NCBI GenBank assembly: GCA_002946415.1
Contig: NJPS01000007.1
Span: 1-63,900 of the forward strand
Direction of reading: 5' to 3'
Origin: Rutstroemia sp. NJR-2017a BVV2
Lineage: Eukaryota; Ascomycota; Leotiomycetes; Helotiales; Rutstroemiaceae
Length of the DNA stretch: 63,900 bases
Below the pieces are notes generated by a model, which worked only from the letters and a program-made list of their open reading frames with translations, was not told where the DNA came from and made no database searches. Made by a program: the position numbers and the translations under genes. Below are positions 12,169-22,048 of the stretch, piece after piece. Position 1 is the first letter of the stretch; each line of letters opens with the position of its first letter.

Positions 12169-13743
12169 ATGGTTGAGAACTTCATCGCAGAGGTGTGGTC
12201 AACTTGGGCCATCGCTATTTGCTTCATTTTCCTTCGTTTCTACGCTAAAGTTACAACGGTAGGATGGCAAAAACTGGCTTTGGATGATTTATTCATGATG
12301 CTTGCTGGGGTTCGTGAACATTTTTTAACTTCTATCCTTCCCGCGTGAGAGTAGTGCTGACCCCCATAGTTATCATATACAGCGGAATCAATAGCAGCGT
12401 ATTTCGTTGCAGGCAAGTGGCTGGGCCTGGCAAACAGCGGCATGACGGATGAACAGCGTGCAACTCTCGACCCTGATTCGCAAGAATGGAGATTCCGAGT
12501 CAATGGATCCAAGACACACATTATAGGCTGGTTCACCTATACCACCCTCTTTTGGCTTCTGAAGGGTAGCTGGGTTGTCTATTACTCTCGTATAACGTAA
12601 GCTAAACTCGCTCTCCACCAGTTAAGCGATGGAACTCATTAATAAGGACTAATTCACTACTACAGAGTGGGCTTGCCGAACCTTCGAATCCGTATCAAAA
12701 TTGGCTACGTCATGATGGCTACAACGTATATAGCTGCCATTTTGCTCATCATCTTCAAATGCTTCCCGTTAAGCAAGCAGTGGCAAATTTTCCCAGACCC
12801 CGGAAGTAAGTAAAGCACACGACCTCTCCTTAGGATTCTGTTAACAATCTCATCAGACAACTGCCAACCTGGATATTCTAAGCTCCAAGTATCGTTCATC
12901 ATGGCAATTAATACTGCCACAGAGCTCTACCTCATGACTATTCCTCTACCTGTAAGTACCTCAAGAACCACCGTCAGGCAAACAGCTAACTGACACACTC
13001 CCAGTTGATTTTTAAATCCCAACTCCCAACCCGCAAGAAAATAACCGTCCTTGTCCTGTTCAGCGGTGGTTTCCTCGTCATGGCCTTTGGCATCCTGCGC
13101 TGCGTCTCTCTCCTCACTGTTAGTTTCCTTTCAACACTCTCACATTCACCCTGAAACTATCTAGTTTCGCAACTGTAAGGTGGTTTCATGCAGAATTAAC
13201 TTTCTTTAGGTCGGAGCTGTCAATCCCGCTGTATCGGGCGAGTGGTCCGTCCGTGAATCTTTCGTAGCGGTCCTGGTCAGCAACTTCGTAATAGTTTTCC
13301 CGCTCTTTCGACGGTGGTGGAAAGTGGCGCGTGGCCAATCTACTGAAGATAGCTCTATGCAACCATCATACCCTCTTAGCAACATATCTGGACCTAAATT
13401 GCGCTCCAAAAAGAGTTGCGGGCATCCGCTCTACACCCCGAACGACATAGCGTGGGGCTCCGAAGAAGCGATTGTGAGACCTCAAAATAGTGGGACGGCG
13501 CCGAGGCAGAATGCGCAAAGCATGGAGAGTATGGATGCGGTTGAACTTGGGAATGAGGGTGGCATCAAGACGACAGTGCATGCGGAGAATTATCATTCTA
13601 GCGGAAATCTTGAGCAGAACAGTCTACCATCGACGAGCTCGCTGAGCAACCAGATTATAGTGATACAGGAGCATATTGTACATGAGAGCACTAAGGAAGA
13701 CAGGGGACTGGTACACACACCTCCCAAGATTTGGGGGAAATAG
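12169..13743 (+). CDS. Rhodopsin-domain (PTH11-like) seven-helix membrane protein, intact
   Basis: Six exons fit: 12169-12313, 12383-12596, 12666-12805, 12857-12951, 13005-13118 and 13210-13743, giving 413 residues. The N-terminal helix ends in FLRFYAKVTTVG, followed by the LALDDLFMMLAG block typical of the fungal rhodopsin domain. Further hydrophobic helices include WFTYTTLFWLLKGSWVVYYS, a Cys-containing extracellular loop (FPDPGNNCQPG) and VSFIMAINTATELYLMTIP with the usual late-helix polar residues. The last 120 residues are a hydrophilic cytoplasmic tail. The protein probably sits in the plasma membrane; some relatives are proposed receptors, but no ligand is known. The first donor (GTGAAC) is weak, so that junction is the least certain. 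I use the ATG at 12169, not the upstream non-ATG extension. Confidence 0.87.
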
Positions 13744-14020
13744 AGTGTCGATAGCTGAGATAGAGAATAGTATTATAATAGTAATCACGTGACCAAGGGA
13801 CCTTAGGCCCCCAGGTGGGGTTATATCTCATTCGATAGCACTTTTAAATTTTATGGAATTTAAAAATTTATTAAAAATTTATTAATATAGTTTATTAGAA
13901 CTTTAATTATATTAGGAGCTTAGTTAATTTTCTATTATTATATTATTTTGAATTGCAATAAAATCACTATAATATATTAGATTAATTAAAATTATTAAAA
14001 TCATAATAATTTAATATTAC
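13744..14020. repeat. Extremely AT-rich stretch
   Basis: Between about 13840 and 14020 the DNA is almost entirely A and T, with repeated AATTTATTAAAAATTTATTAA-like words. It starts abruptly about 100 bp after the stop codon of the rhodopsin-domain gene and ends abruptly at a GC-rich segment. Neither strand codes for anything recognisable. It could be a heavily RIP-mutated repeat. Confidence 0.6.
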
Positions 14021-14259
14021 TAGGGAATTGGGCCCTGGCTTGGAGATTTTGTTCCAAAAGAGGGGGACCCACTTACAAAAGCAACTTGCGATATTATTGG
14101 CCCGGGTGACGCTCCGCTGGCTCTCCGAGGGCCACTGCCGTGGGGGCCGACTAGCTTCATTTGTGGGTCATTTAATTTTTTTGGATCAGAATCATCACTT
14201 TTACCACTGCACCATACAAACATAATCACGTGTCACAAATTATTATGTCAGATACTGCG

Positions 14260-14720
14260 CAAATAGATTATATATCCCAGAACACACTTTGTAGCTATTA
14301 AGTGCATCTGAGCTACAGCCATTTAAATGCATACGGCTGCAACCCATTTAAGGTGCAGCCATTTTGAAGTGGGTGCAGCCTGATTTGTCAGGTCGGGTGC
14401 AGCTGGATTTTTGATGGGGTCGGCATTTAAAGTGGCCGCGACGCACGGCCCGAAAAATGGTACGGCCATTTAAATGTATATGACATCATATGAGCCGTAC
14501 TGATTTAAATGCATTTCAGCCGTACCGATTTAAATGTATATGAGTTGTACTGATTTAAATATATATGAGTTGTACCGATTTAAATACATTAAGCTGTACC
14601 GATTTAAATGCATTGAGCTGTAGCTATTTGAGGTGTAACTGGCCTGATTTATCAGGTCGCCAGCCGGTCGCATTTTGATGGGGTCGGCATTTAAAGTCGC
14701 CGACCCTATAAGCCAATCAT
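14260..14720. repeat. Cluster of short ATTTAAAT-containing repeats
   Basis: A short unit (GTACYGATTTAAATRYAT and close variants) recurs at least six times between about 14460 and 14625 with spacing near 27-30 bp. Two copies of a GATGGGGTCGGCATTTAAAG motif lie at about 14414 and 14678, each next to a TGATTTRTCAGGTCG motif. The pattern looks like a small nonautonomous element with nested tandem repeats. No protein is encoded. Confidence 0.65.
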
Positions 14721-15415
14721 TGTACTGGGAAAACAGTATTTATCTCCAATAAGAAGGCTGGATTCGTGCACCAATCAGAAGGGCAGTAGTGAGGGTGTCT
14801 GTGCAGGCAAAATAAGAAGCAACCCTCAGATTCCGGGTCACGTGTGCCCGCGAGAATATTATAGGCAGCAAGCTGCCAATAAACGTATTCATGATCTTCA
14901 TTCATATCCGTGTATGTATTGTACCTAGGTATCTGTATATCTCCAATCTATCCATCTTCATTATCTTCTCTAACCAATCTTACCCTTTTCTCTCATATAC
15001 GCGTAAAAGATAAAATACAAACGTTGAGAAAAACCCCAAAAAATAGAATATCTATGTAGAGAGTTAAGAGATGAAGTAAAATGAAATCCCAAACTGAGCT
15101 CTAGAAGACTTCATTTGATATATATAAATATGAAAAAATATATCGGGTATATGGCGTCGGTGATTCTTGACGCCTTCAACCCATGTAATCCAAACATACA
15201 TATATATCCATCCCTCTTCCATCCCTAACATCCATCAGGAATCCAGTTCCTGGGCCTATAACCAGGCCCGTATGCGAAAACGAAGAAGGAGAAAAACAAA
15301 TCTAACGCCGTATATGTGTGGTGCTGTGTTTCCTTGTTGCTCCCGTGGTAGTCAAAAAATCAAAATGCGTGTATCTCATGAATTCAAATGCAGAACAATA
15401 AAAACAACTAACAAC
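14721..15415. other. Noncoding DNA
   Basis: I see no gene. The plus-strand open frame 15167-15532 is low in coding signal and is overlapped on the other strand by a better candidate fragment. Confidence 0.4.
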
Positions 15416-15724
15416 TTATTCCTTATCGAATCGACAAACTTCCTTGAATTCGGGATACTTGTCAATAAAATCTTTCTTCATGCTGATATTTCCCAAGTCT
15501 CCAACGTGTTTTGGAATACCATGTTGTCGTAGCGGTCCTGGTTGTTGATGATCTTGTCGCAGAATCGGCCCTATGGTGGGGATCCATCCAAGCCGGATGA
15601 GGAACCATGAGTTGCAAGGGTCGGGGTGATTGCCATTCATGTAAGGGTTGTATGTGACTTGCGATGGGCAGGAAAAGAGAAAATGAACTCCAAGAGCCAT
15701 CAAAATGTACTTATCTCCACCCAA
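15416..15724 (-). pseudogene. Unidentified gene fragment, probably frameshifted
   Basis: A minus-strand frame of 102 codons ends in DKYPEFKEVCRFDKE. Its middle part has a poor codon pattern, whereas the neighbouring frame over the same bases reads RFCDKIINNQDRYDNMVFQN with strong C/G-ending codons before hitting a stop. This suggests the end of an old gene that has lost one reading frame. I do not recognise the family. Confidence 0.35.
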
Positions 15725-16070
15725 CGGGGTTCGCAGATGTAATTAATTCCCCACCACAATACCTTACGACGTGTTGGCAAGCGCAACCATCCACATACTT
15801 CGTTACAAGCATAATAAAGATTAATGATTTATTTAGAACTCGCCAATAGAAAGTAAAAGAAATAGATCTTTGGGATCTAAGTGGTCAAAATACCCTTGTT
15901 TTATAGAATCTACCAGAATAAATTTAACCTTTATTCGGCCGGTGACTATGTATGCCTGGCAAATTTGCACGAAACTCAAGGCGCCAGGGTCCCTTCTCAA
16001 TCAACTCATGTTTTCCATCATCCATTCACAACGCCACATAGCTACTACCACCGCCTGAACCACGGCCGAT
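15725..16070. other. Noncoding DNA between fragments
   Basis: No gene is visible. The region contains AT-rich DNA and ends where the DUF3425-like coding pattern begins. Confidence 0.35.
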
Positions 16071-16074
16071 ATCC

Positions 16075-16275
16075 CACGATCCGCTGCATTAGGCCCCGCC
16101 TTGCCATCCGTTCACCCCCTCTTCAACCAACCCGGTCCAGCTTACAAGCCCTCCACCATGGAAGAGACAATGAATCGCTATGCTAATTTGCTATCTAAGC
16201 GGGGAATCCAAAGCGTACCAGAACGTCTTGCCAACTTCATGTGCATGTATTGCTTCGTTCAATGGCAGATCTTCT
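16075..16275 (+). pseudogene. Fragment of a DUF3425-domain (bZIP-associated) protein
   Basis: A plus-strand frame contains TMEETMNRYANLLSKRGIQ followed by SVPERLANFMCMYCFVQWQI. From memory of the family, DUF3425 proteins carry a matching block (Leu, Arg-Gly-Ile, Pro-Glu-Arg, then a hydrophobic run ending in Arg/Gln-Trp-Gln-Ile). Many have a bZIP domain further upstream. Here no bZIP precedes it, and the expected Leu-Pro-Glu-Trp-Leu-Arg-Pro block does not follow in any frame, so it looks like a broken internal piece. Confidence 0.5.
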
Positions 16276-16893
16276 ATCTTCTTGCTCTACTGTCTCAGCT
16301 GGATCTACAGAAGCTTCCTATCGGTTCTTTCACGTGCTTGCGTATCTATTTGCCTCGAGCGACATGGAAGCTGGGTTATGCTGTTGAAGTTCCATTAGTG
16401 AAGTTTAAGCAAAGCAGAGTTTGGTATCTATTGATGTCAAATAGATATGGTGATTGCAAATGCTTTGTTGGAAATGGCTGTTTCCTGTACTTCCTGCTGG
16501 CGTGCAACCGATAGCATACAGGATACGATGATGACGTAGAGGGACACTCTTATACCTTGCTGAATTATTACGAACTCCATAGCTTCTACTAAGTCTAATA
16601 TCTATTCGTGGAATCTCTGGATATACTCTTTAGTTATCTCTTGATACCAAATACTCCATCTCAGAGTTCTGCCCTGCGATGCGTAAGACTCCATTGCCAG
16701 CTCAATGAGCGCTAGCCAATCTGCCTTATGACCCGACCTATGAAACCAACCGAGAAGTAAAAACGCCCCATAACTTCTCCATTCACCGCCAAATATCCTA
16801 TACGCACATATTCTAGAACAACCAGAGCTCAGAGGGAGCCTTTCTTGCCCACAGCTTCGGCGTCGGTGATTCCGGCAAGTTCCTCGACTTTTA
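16276..16893. other. Degraded DNA between fragments
   Basis: The minus frame 16602-16970 and the plus frame 16101-16514 extend into this stretch but show no recognisable domain. It may include decayed sequence from the 3' end of the HMG-box gene. Confidence 0.35.
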
Positions 16894-18165
16894 TTAGTGC
16901 TGCGAATGATGAGTAGGGACGGAGTTCTTGAGGCTGTTATGTAGGCAGAGAAACCTGAGTGGCCAATCAAGCAGAGAAGAAGTAGGTCCGGGACTTAGCA
17001 CTGGCTGTTGTAGAGCCTGGGAGAACTCTGGATGATTGGCACGGTCATATACGCGGTCACCCTCCAATGCCAGACTCCTACCTTGCCGAGTAAGGGGTGG
17101 TAGTCGTCTACGCTCTCGAAACGATCGACTCGAGGGTGAATCGATAGGATTGTTGTAATGCGAAGTATAGGAGGGTGAAGGAAACATAGTAGATGCGTTC
17201 GAAGATTGATGCCTATAGGGAGAAGAGCTGATCGGGATATCAAGGTCCAAATTCCGCTCCAAGCAGTCATGCGCCGCAGTAATGGGACGGAGATCAGATG
17301 ATCCTTCTTGATGCAGAACTGCAGAAACTGATGATGCAAATACAGGAGAGCTAGGATCTGCTGAATAAATGGACTTCAATCCAGGAAGAGAATGAGTCGC
17401 TGGAGGTATTGATTTTGACGGGCACAAATACCCGGGAAGCCGCGGGTGACTCACGGTTTGGCTAAGTTCTGGTCGATCGTTCTGCGCTGTAAAAGAATTC
17501 GGTTCAGCTGAGCTGACTTCTCTGTTTGACCGTCGCTCGCCGTACTCATGAGTGCTGCTTGGCGTTGAAATCCTTGTCTGGGCTTCGAACCTAGAAGTCG
17601 GCCTTCTGCACCTGTTACCCAATGTCAACAAACCACCCACAACAAGCGGTTAGTCAACGAACCACCATGTGGCGCAGTGTATTTTGCCTTGAACTCCCTG
17701 AGGTACTTTTGATATGCGTCATACTCGGGAGATTTTTTGTACTCTGCTAAATCCGTGTAATACCCCTCTTTTCCAGTGTTGGCCTGGTGTTGATTGGCTT
17801 CTCGAGCTTCTCTCGGTAGAACTTGCCACCGTTCCCCATTAATTCTTGCAATCTCAGCGAAAGATAACTGTTGGTCCTTCAGAGACTCCTCACACCTGCC
17901 TCCTGTCAATTTCACGACATATGTATATACACTAACGGTTAGAGAATATCACATAGCCAGATGGACGTCGCTCCGGTGCATGCTTGTCCGTCTGAGGAAG
18001 GTTAGTAGTGCTTCAAAAGTTGCATCTGCCCGTAAATAAGTATGGAAATGGCACCTCTAGACCATACTGACTTTAGGATGGCGCTTATACTTTCGTTTCG
18101 TGCGAGCGACTGGAAGGTGGTAAATGTGGGCCTAACCGCACGATTCGGCAACGGACCCCGCTGAA
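16894..18165 (-). pseudogene. HMG-box gene lacking its SAM domain
   Basis: Exons recognisable on the minus strand are about 18165-18072, 17991-17937, 17902 to about 17655, and about 17590-16894. The HMG box reads APERRPSGYVIFSN, then LSFAEIARINGERWQVLP and YKKSPEYDAYQKYLREFKAK, which matches the family well. A long Ser/Pro-rich tail follows. The exon before the box is the same exon that ends the SAM gene at 7389-7490, but here it has extra bases after TTCAGCGGG and a TAG in place of a Gln codon. No SAM domain lies upstream. An HMG box bends and binds DNA. If translation starts inside this exon or at the box, a short DNA-binding protein could still be made, so pseudogene status is likely rather than certain. 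Confidence 0.68.
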
Positions 18166-18748
18166 GTGTTTGTTGATATATCAAAGTTATTTCACTGCAA
18201 AAACTGTCTCTTCTCGAAATCCGCTTCTGGGTTCGGTAAACTTGCCTTGCTGTCTCTCACGTTATGGATCACCTCGCTTCGAGTGTGACAGCTGTCAATT
18301 AACTGTGAGCTTTTATGGTGGTTCTGTGGAAGAGGGATGTTTGGGAGGCGCTTGGTTATGCGATTACTGCTTAGTGTGGTTGGACGATTATGGATCATGT
18401 GATATATATGAAGAAATGATATATAGAATTGTGTAATGAAAAAAATGTATTTGATAATGAGACCAAGTAGGATGAACTCCGTTTGGTTCCTCATAAAGAA
18501 GATGTGTTGATTAATTAGACCATACCATAAGCTCATAAATGTGGTTTGAGAAAGGCTGAATAGCATAAGATATTTGGTATAATATGATCTCCTATTTGCA
18601 GGAGATGAGGTGGAATTCATAGGTGTAGTTGGAGTTTTTATGTTCTAGGATGCTGAGAACGAAAACATGCACAGTAGCTGGTCTGATGCAACTGATTTCC
18701 TGTACGATTACTAGCAAGCATTGTGTAAATATTACCATAAAAATTCAT
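18166..18748. other. Noncoding DNA where a SAM exon would be expected
   Basis: This is where upstream exons of the HMG-box gene should lie. I found no SAM-domain residues in any frame. The minus frame 18192-18620 is low-complexity and unconvincing. Confidence 0.4.
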
Positions 18749-19988
18749 TCACTCTCCTGGTGTAGAAATCCGGTCATTCGAGGTCACCGTGACCTCCGTC
18801 TCCTTCAAGATATGTTTCTGACTTTCCGTATCCACGTCCTTATCAGAGTTGTCCCCTAATTGCTGAAAAGTCTCCATCTTGATGTTCGTACGCTTTGATA
18901 TATTCAATCTGTTGGCCGAAGAAGGTTTGTTTGAGTTGCCGGTGGTGCTAAAGTTGAAGCAGGGAAGGGAGAGAAGAGGGCGCAGAGCAGGGAGCGAGCC
19001 GGCAAAGATACCCATGCCTTCTTCGATTATAGACCAGAGGCCGATTTTACCGGTAGCAAACATGAATTCCGCGGGGTCGCTGTAGAGACTTAGGTAACGA
19101 AGTCGGACTATTGTTGCGCAGCTTGCACTGGAAGGTGTCAGTCGGTTGTATAGCTAATCTTGTAGCATCGGTAAAACAAGGTAAGGTTATTCTAACTCAG
19201 GGTAAGAAATATAATGTACTCACAATGCAGCCAATCCAAGAATACAAGCCACCGAGGCCTTGACCCTGCTCTTCATCTTGATATTCCACAACAGGACCGC
19301 AGGCAGAATTGCCAAAGACCAGTCGGTCGCAATCTCTATAGCAGAGAAGAAGAGGCTAACATCGCTGTTCAGTTGGAGATTGCATGAACCGGTCATAGTT
19401 TCACCCCATAACGTAGTGATCGGATGGCAGATATTGGCGACACCAATTATGAAGACGATAGCGGACATGGCAGTGGCGGCCATGATTCCCCAGATAGTCC
19501 ATACATAACGACGGCGTGAGTCGGCAATGCGGAGCAGAGTTACAGCGATGCTGCACTTGATGGCGACTGCAGCGGAGGCATAGAAGAACTCGGCGATGAA
19601 GAAGAGCTTTTGACCATAATTAGTTTCGGTGTACCAGAATCTCCATCCACGAGGGCGACAATAAGCACCTTGATTCCTTTCATTTTATCGGAGGCTGAGA
19701 GAGTGGCAGCAAGCTGCCCGCTTCCGTAAAAGCAGCAGACAATACATAGGCTACATGTGACTGTGAAGAGCAGCTGCAATGATATTAGCACTTTCGTTTG
19801 TTATTAGTTTTGGGTGGAGGAATCGTGTGCACACGTACGAGACCTATGAACATCACAATGTCATCCACACCCCAAATTTTCTTCCATCTTCTCACTCCTG
19901 CCCGTGCAATGAATACCAGCCACGATATAACTAACAGCAGGATTGAAGTATAGAGGAGGGCCACAGCGTCCCCTCGCGGTGGGGTCAT
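18749..19988 (-). CDS. Rhodopsin-domain (PTH11-like) membrane protein, intact
   Basis: Four exons with agreeing phases (19988-19839, 19773-19669, 19606-19224, 19127-18749) give 338 residues. Helix 1 ends in FIARAGVRRWKKIWGVDD, the hallmark Arg-rich loop plus acidic pair of the fungal rhodopsin domain. Later segments include FFIAEFFYASAAVAIKCSIA with a central Lys, a Cys-containing extracellular loop (GSCNLQLNSD) and FFSAIEIATDWSLAILP. A hydrophilic tail closes the protein. It is probably a plasma-membrane protein of unknown ligand. It is shorter than, and clearly diverged from, the relative at 12169-13743, and it points the opposite way. No lesion is visible. Confidence 0.88.
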
Positions 19989-20690
19989 GATTACAGCAGT
20001 GTAGGGCCGTAGTTGATTGTAACGAGAGTCAAATTACTCACGTGAAATAGGATGGTGGATGACGAAGATAAAAGAAAAGGAACATTTCTTTGCTCTTTAA
20101 TAGTATCCCATCTTCCCCCCTTCGTACCCAGGCTCGAGCCACTTCCAAAGTACTGTAGCTAGACACCCTGGATTTCCAGGAGTTTTTGAGGAGAAGCACA
20201 GACAGGAAATCCATACCTCCGTACAGTAATTGCTACTGTACCCGGTGGCCTGGGCATGTCAGACATGGAGTACCCGGTACGGCGGGATGGTTTGACAGCA
20301 CGTAAGCAGGGGGGAGGGGAAAGCTTCCGGACTTCGCCAGTCACGCGAGGTACGAAAAAAGCCGAACGCCAAAGATTTTCAACCTTTAGTAAAATCAATA
20401 TCAAAACAACTATTCGATAGTCGGATGAAACATCAGTAATACCAAGGCGGCATCGGAAGACTTGGGGTTACCCGCAAAACCAATGAAACTTTTGATCCAA
20501 CATGTTTCGTTGAGCACGAGCCAAAAAAAAGAAGGTTAGATGTTTTAGAGATACTTCCGAGCAGGGCAGACAGAGGCCCTATGGTATTCCGAGAAAAGGA
20601 ATAGAGGTCGATCAATACTGATTCCTATCAAGAACATACAGTTCCAATTATCCATAAATAGATATGCTTAAGCCCAGAACATATATTCAT
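19989..20690. other. Upstream region of the minus-strand membrane-protein gene
   Basis: This stretch probably includes the promoter of the gene starting at 19988. No other gene is visible; short frames such as minus 20159-20404 have no domain. Confidence 0.4.
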
Positions 20691-20694
20691 ACAA

Positions 20695-20965
20695 AATAGA
20701 ACCCCTGAACATACAGCTGAAGAGACAATTGAGGAGTTGATTGAACATACGATTAAGATATTAGACTGGTCGCCATTCTCTCCGATCTAGATCCTATTGA
20801 AAACGATTAGAACTAGATGAGAGATTGGATATGAGAGTATTACCTATACAATAATACGACTTATAATCAACTACGAAAGACTGTCAAAGAGGCATAGGAT
20901 ACAGTTCCAGAGGAATGGTTGATTGAATTACCAAGTACTTCGCTCAATGAGAGAACATTATCTGG
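20695..20965 (+). pseudogene. C-terminal relic of a Tc1-type transposase
   Basis: The plus strand encodes AEETIEELIEHTIKILDWSP, then after a one-base slip DLDPIEN, MRDWI and QLRKTVKEA. This is the standard end of Tc1-type transposases, around the third acidic catalytic residue. At least four Trp codons are replaced by TAG or TGA, consistent with RIP. The N-terminal two thirds are absent. The relic is too decayed to be assigned to either of the other two Tc1 lineages in the window. Confidence 0.7.
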
Positions 20966-22048
20966 TCTAGACTATAATTGCTACTATTGGAATACATACG
21001 AAATACTACCATCGTACGTGCTCGTTCGTAATGGTCACTGATTAATCACGTGTATTGTTATTGAACAATAATATGGTGTTGTTATGGTGGGTGATTTATT
21101 TTGATCTCATTTGTTATGTGGGTGCGAGATTATCTTTCACACAAGACAATCTTAAAGAATCCATAACTTCTTATAAGAGTTGAATTTCCCCGTAGTGTAA
21201 GGTTACAGAGCACAACACCGTCTTCGTATACTTTGGTAGTTGATGCGGTCGTCGCTAGCAAGTACTTGGAGCATTATCTAGGGAGAATAATTGCATTTGC
21301 GTTCTTGAATGCACGTCCACAAAATGAACAATTGGTCAGACAACGGTAGGCTTATCGGAGGAGACGGAGAGGCTGCCAAAGGAGAGCTACTCGGCGGAGC
21401 CGGAGCTCACTCCAGATCTCGATTCGGCATAAGTGAGTCCTATGCTTTACCGCCGTCACTTTTCCATACTTGCGTTTACCATAATTTTGATGGATTCTTT
21501 TAACATTTTCTTTCGCATAACATACCCCATTAGGAAAAGCAACAACAAAAGTATGCTTCTATAATTAATGTTCCTCACTCGACGAAGACCTAAAATAGTT
21601 TACCCCAATCTTCTCATTGCATCTTCGATTCTTCGGAGGTCAACTCCGAACATCTTGTAAACGGTTCTCATTGGACGAGGTTCTATAAGGGCCTTGTCCC
21701 ACCAAGAACATGATCGCTCACGTTCAGAGGCACGACCTTTATGCCACCTCTTCTTGTTCGATGCTTCTTAATCGATCAATTCCATCAATAAGTTATGATG
21801 GATGTACTTCTAATTTCTTTGTTTGCATATACCTCTTCGTACGCCTTTGAACTGTTTCAATTAGACTGTCGATCTACATCACTGGACCGTAGTCAGTCTA
21901 CCTACCTGCCGACCTACTTCTTCCAACGCATATCAACTATATCAACACCATCTCTAGGCATTTATCAACTCATCCTCACCATGCTTTATCCTTCTATATG
22001 ATATAACACAATTCATACACACATCAATAACGCCTACTCATAATAACA
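20966..22048. other. Upstream region of the second regulator
   Basis: Mostly noncoding. The short frame 21309-21503 contains a Gly-rich NGRLIGGDGEAAKGELLGG stretch next to a donor-like GTGAGTCC, so it could be an orphan exon, but I do not recognise it. The promoter of the gene at 22049 should lie in the last few hundred bases. Confidence 0.35.

Noticed and set aside
15416..15724. Cu/Zn superoxide dismutase from the HVGDLGN stretch
   Set aside because: The motif is in the frame with poor codon use; copper ligands and the rest of the fold are missing.
18192..18620. Minus ORF of 142 codons
   Set aside because: AT-rich, low complexity, no domain; it overlaps the place where a SAM exon would be expected but shows none.
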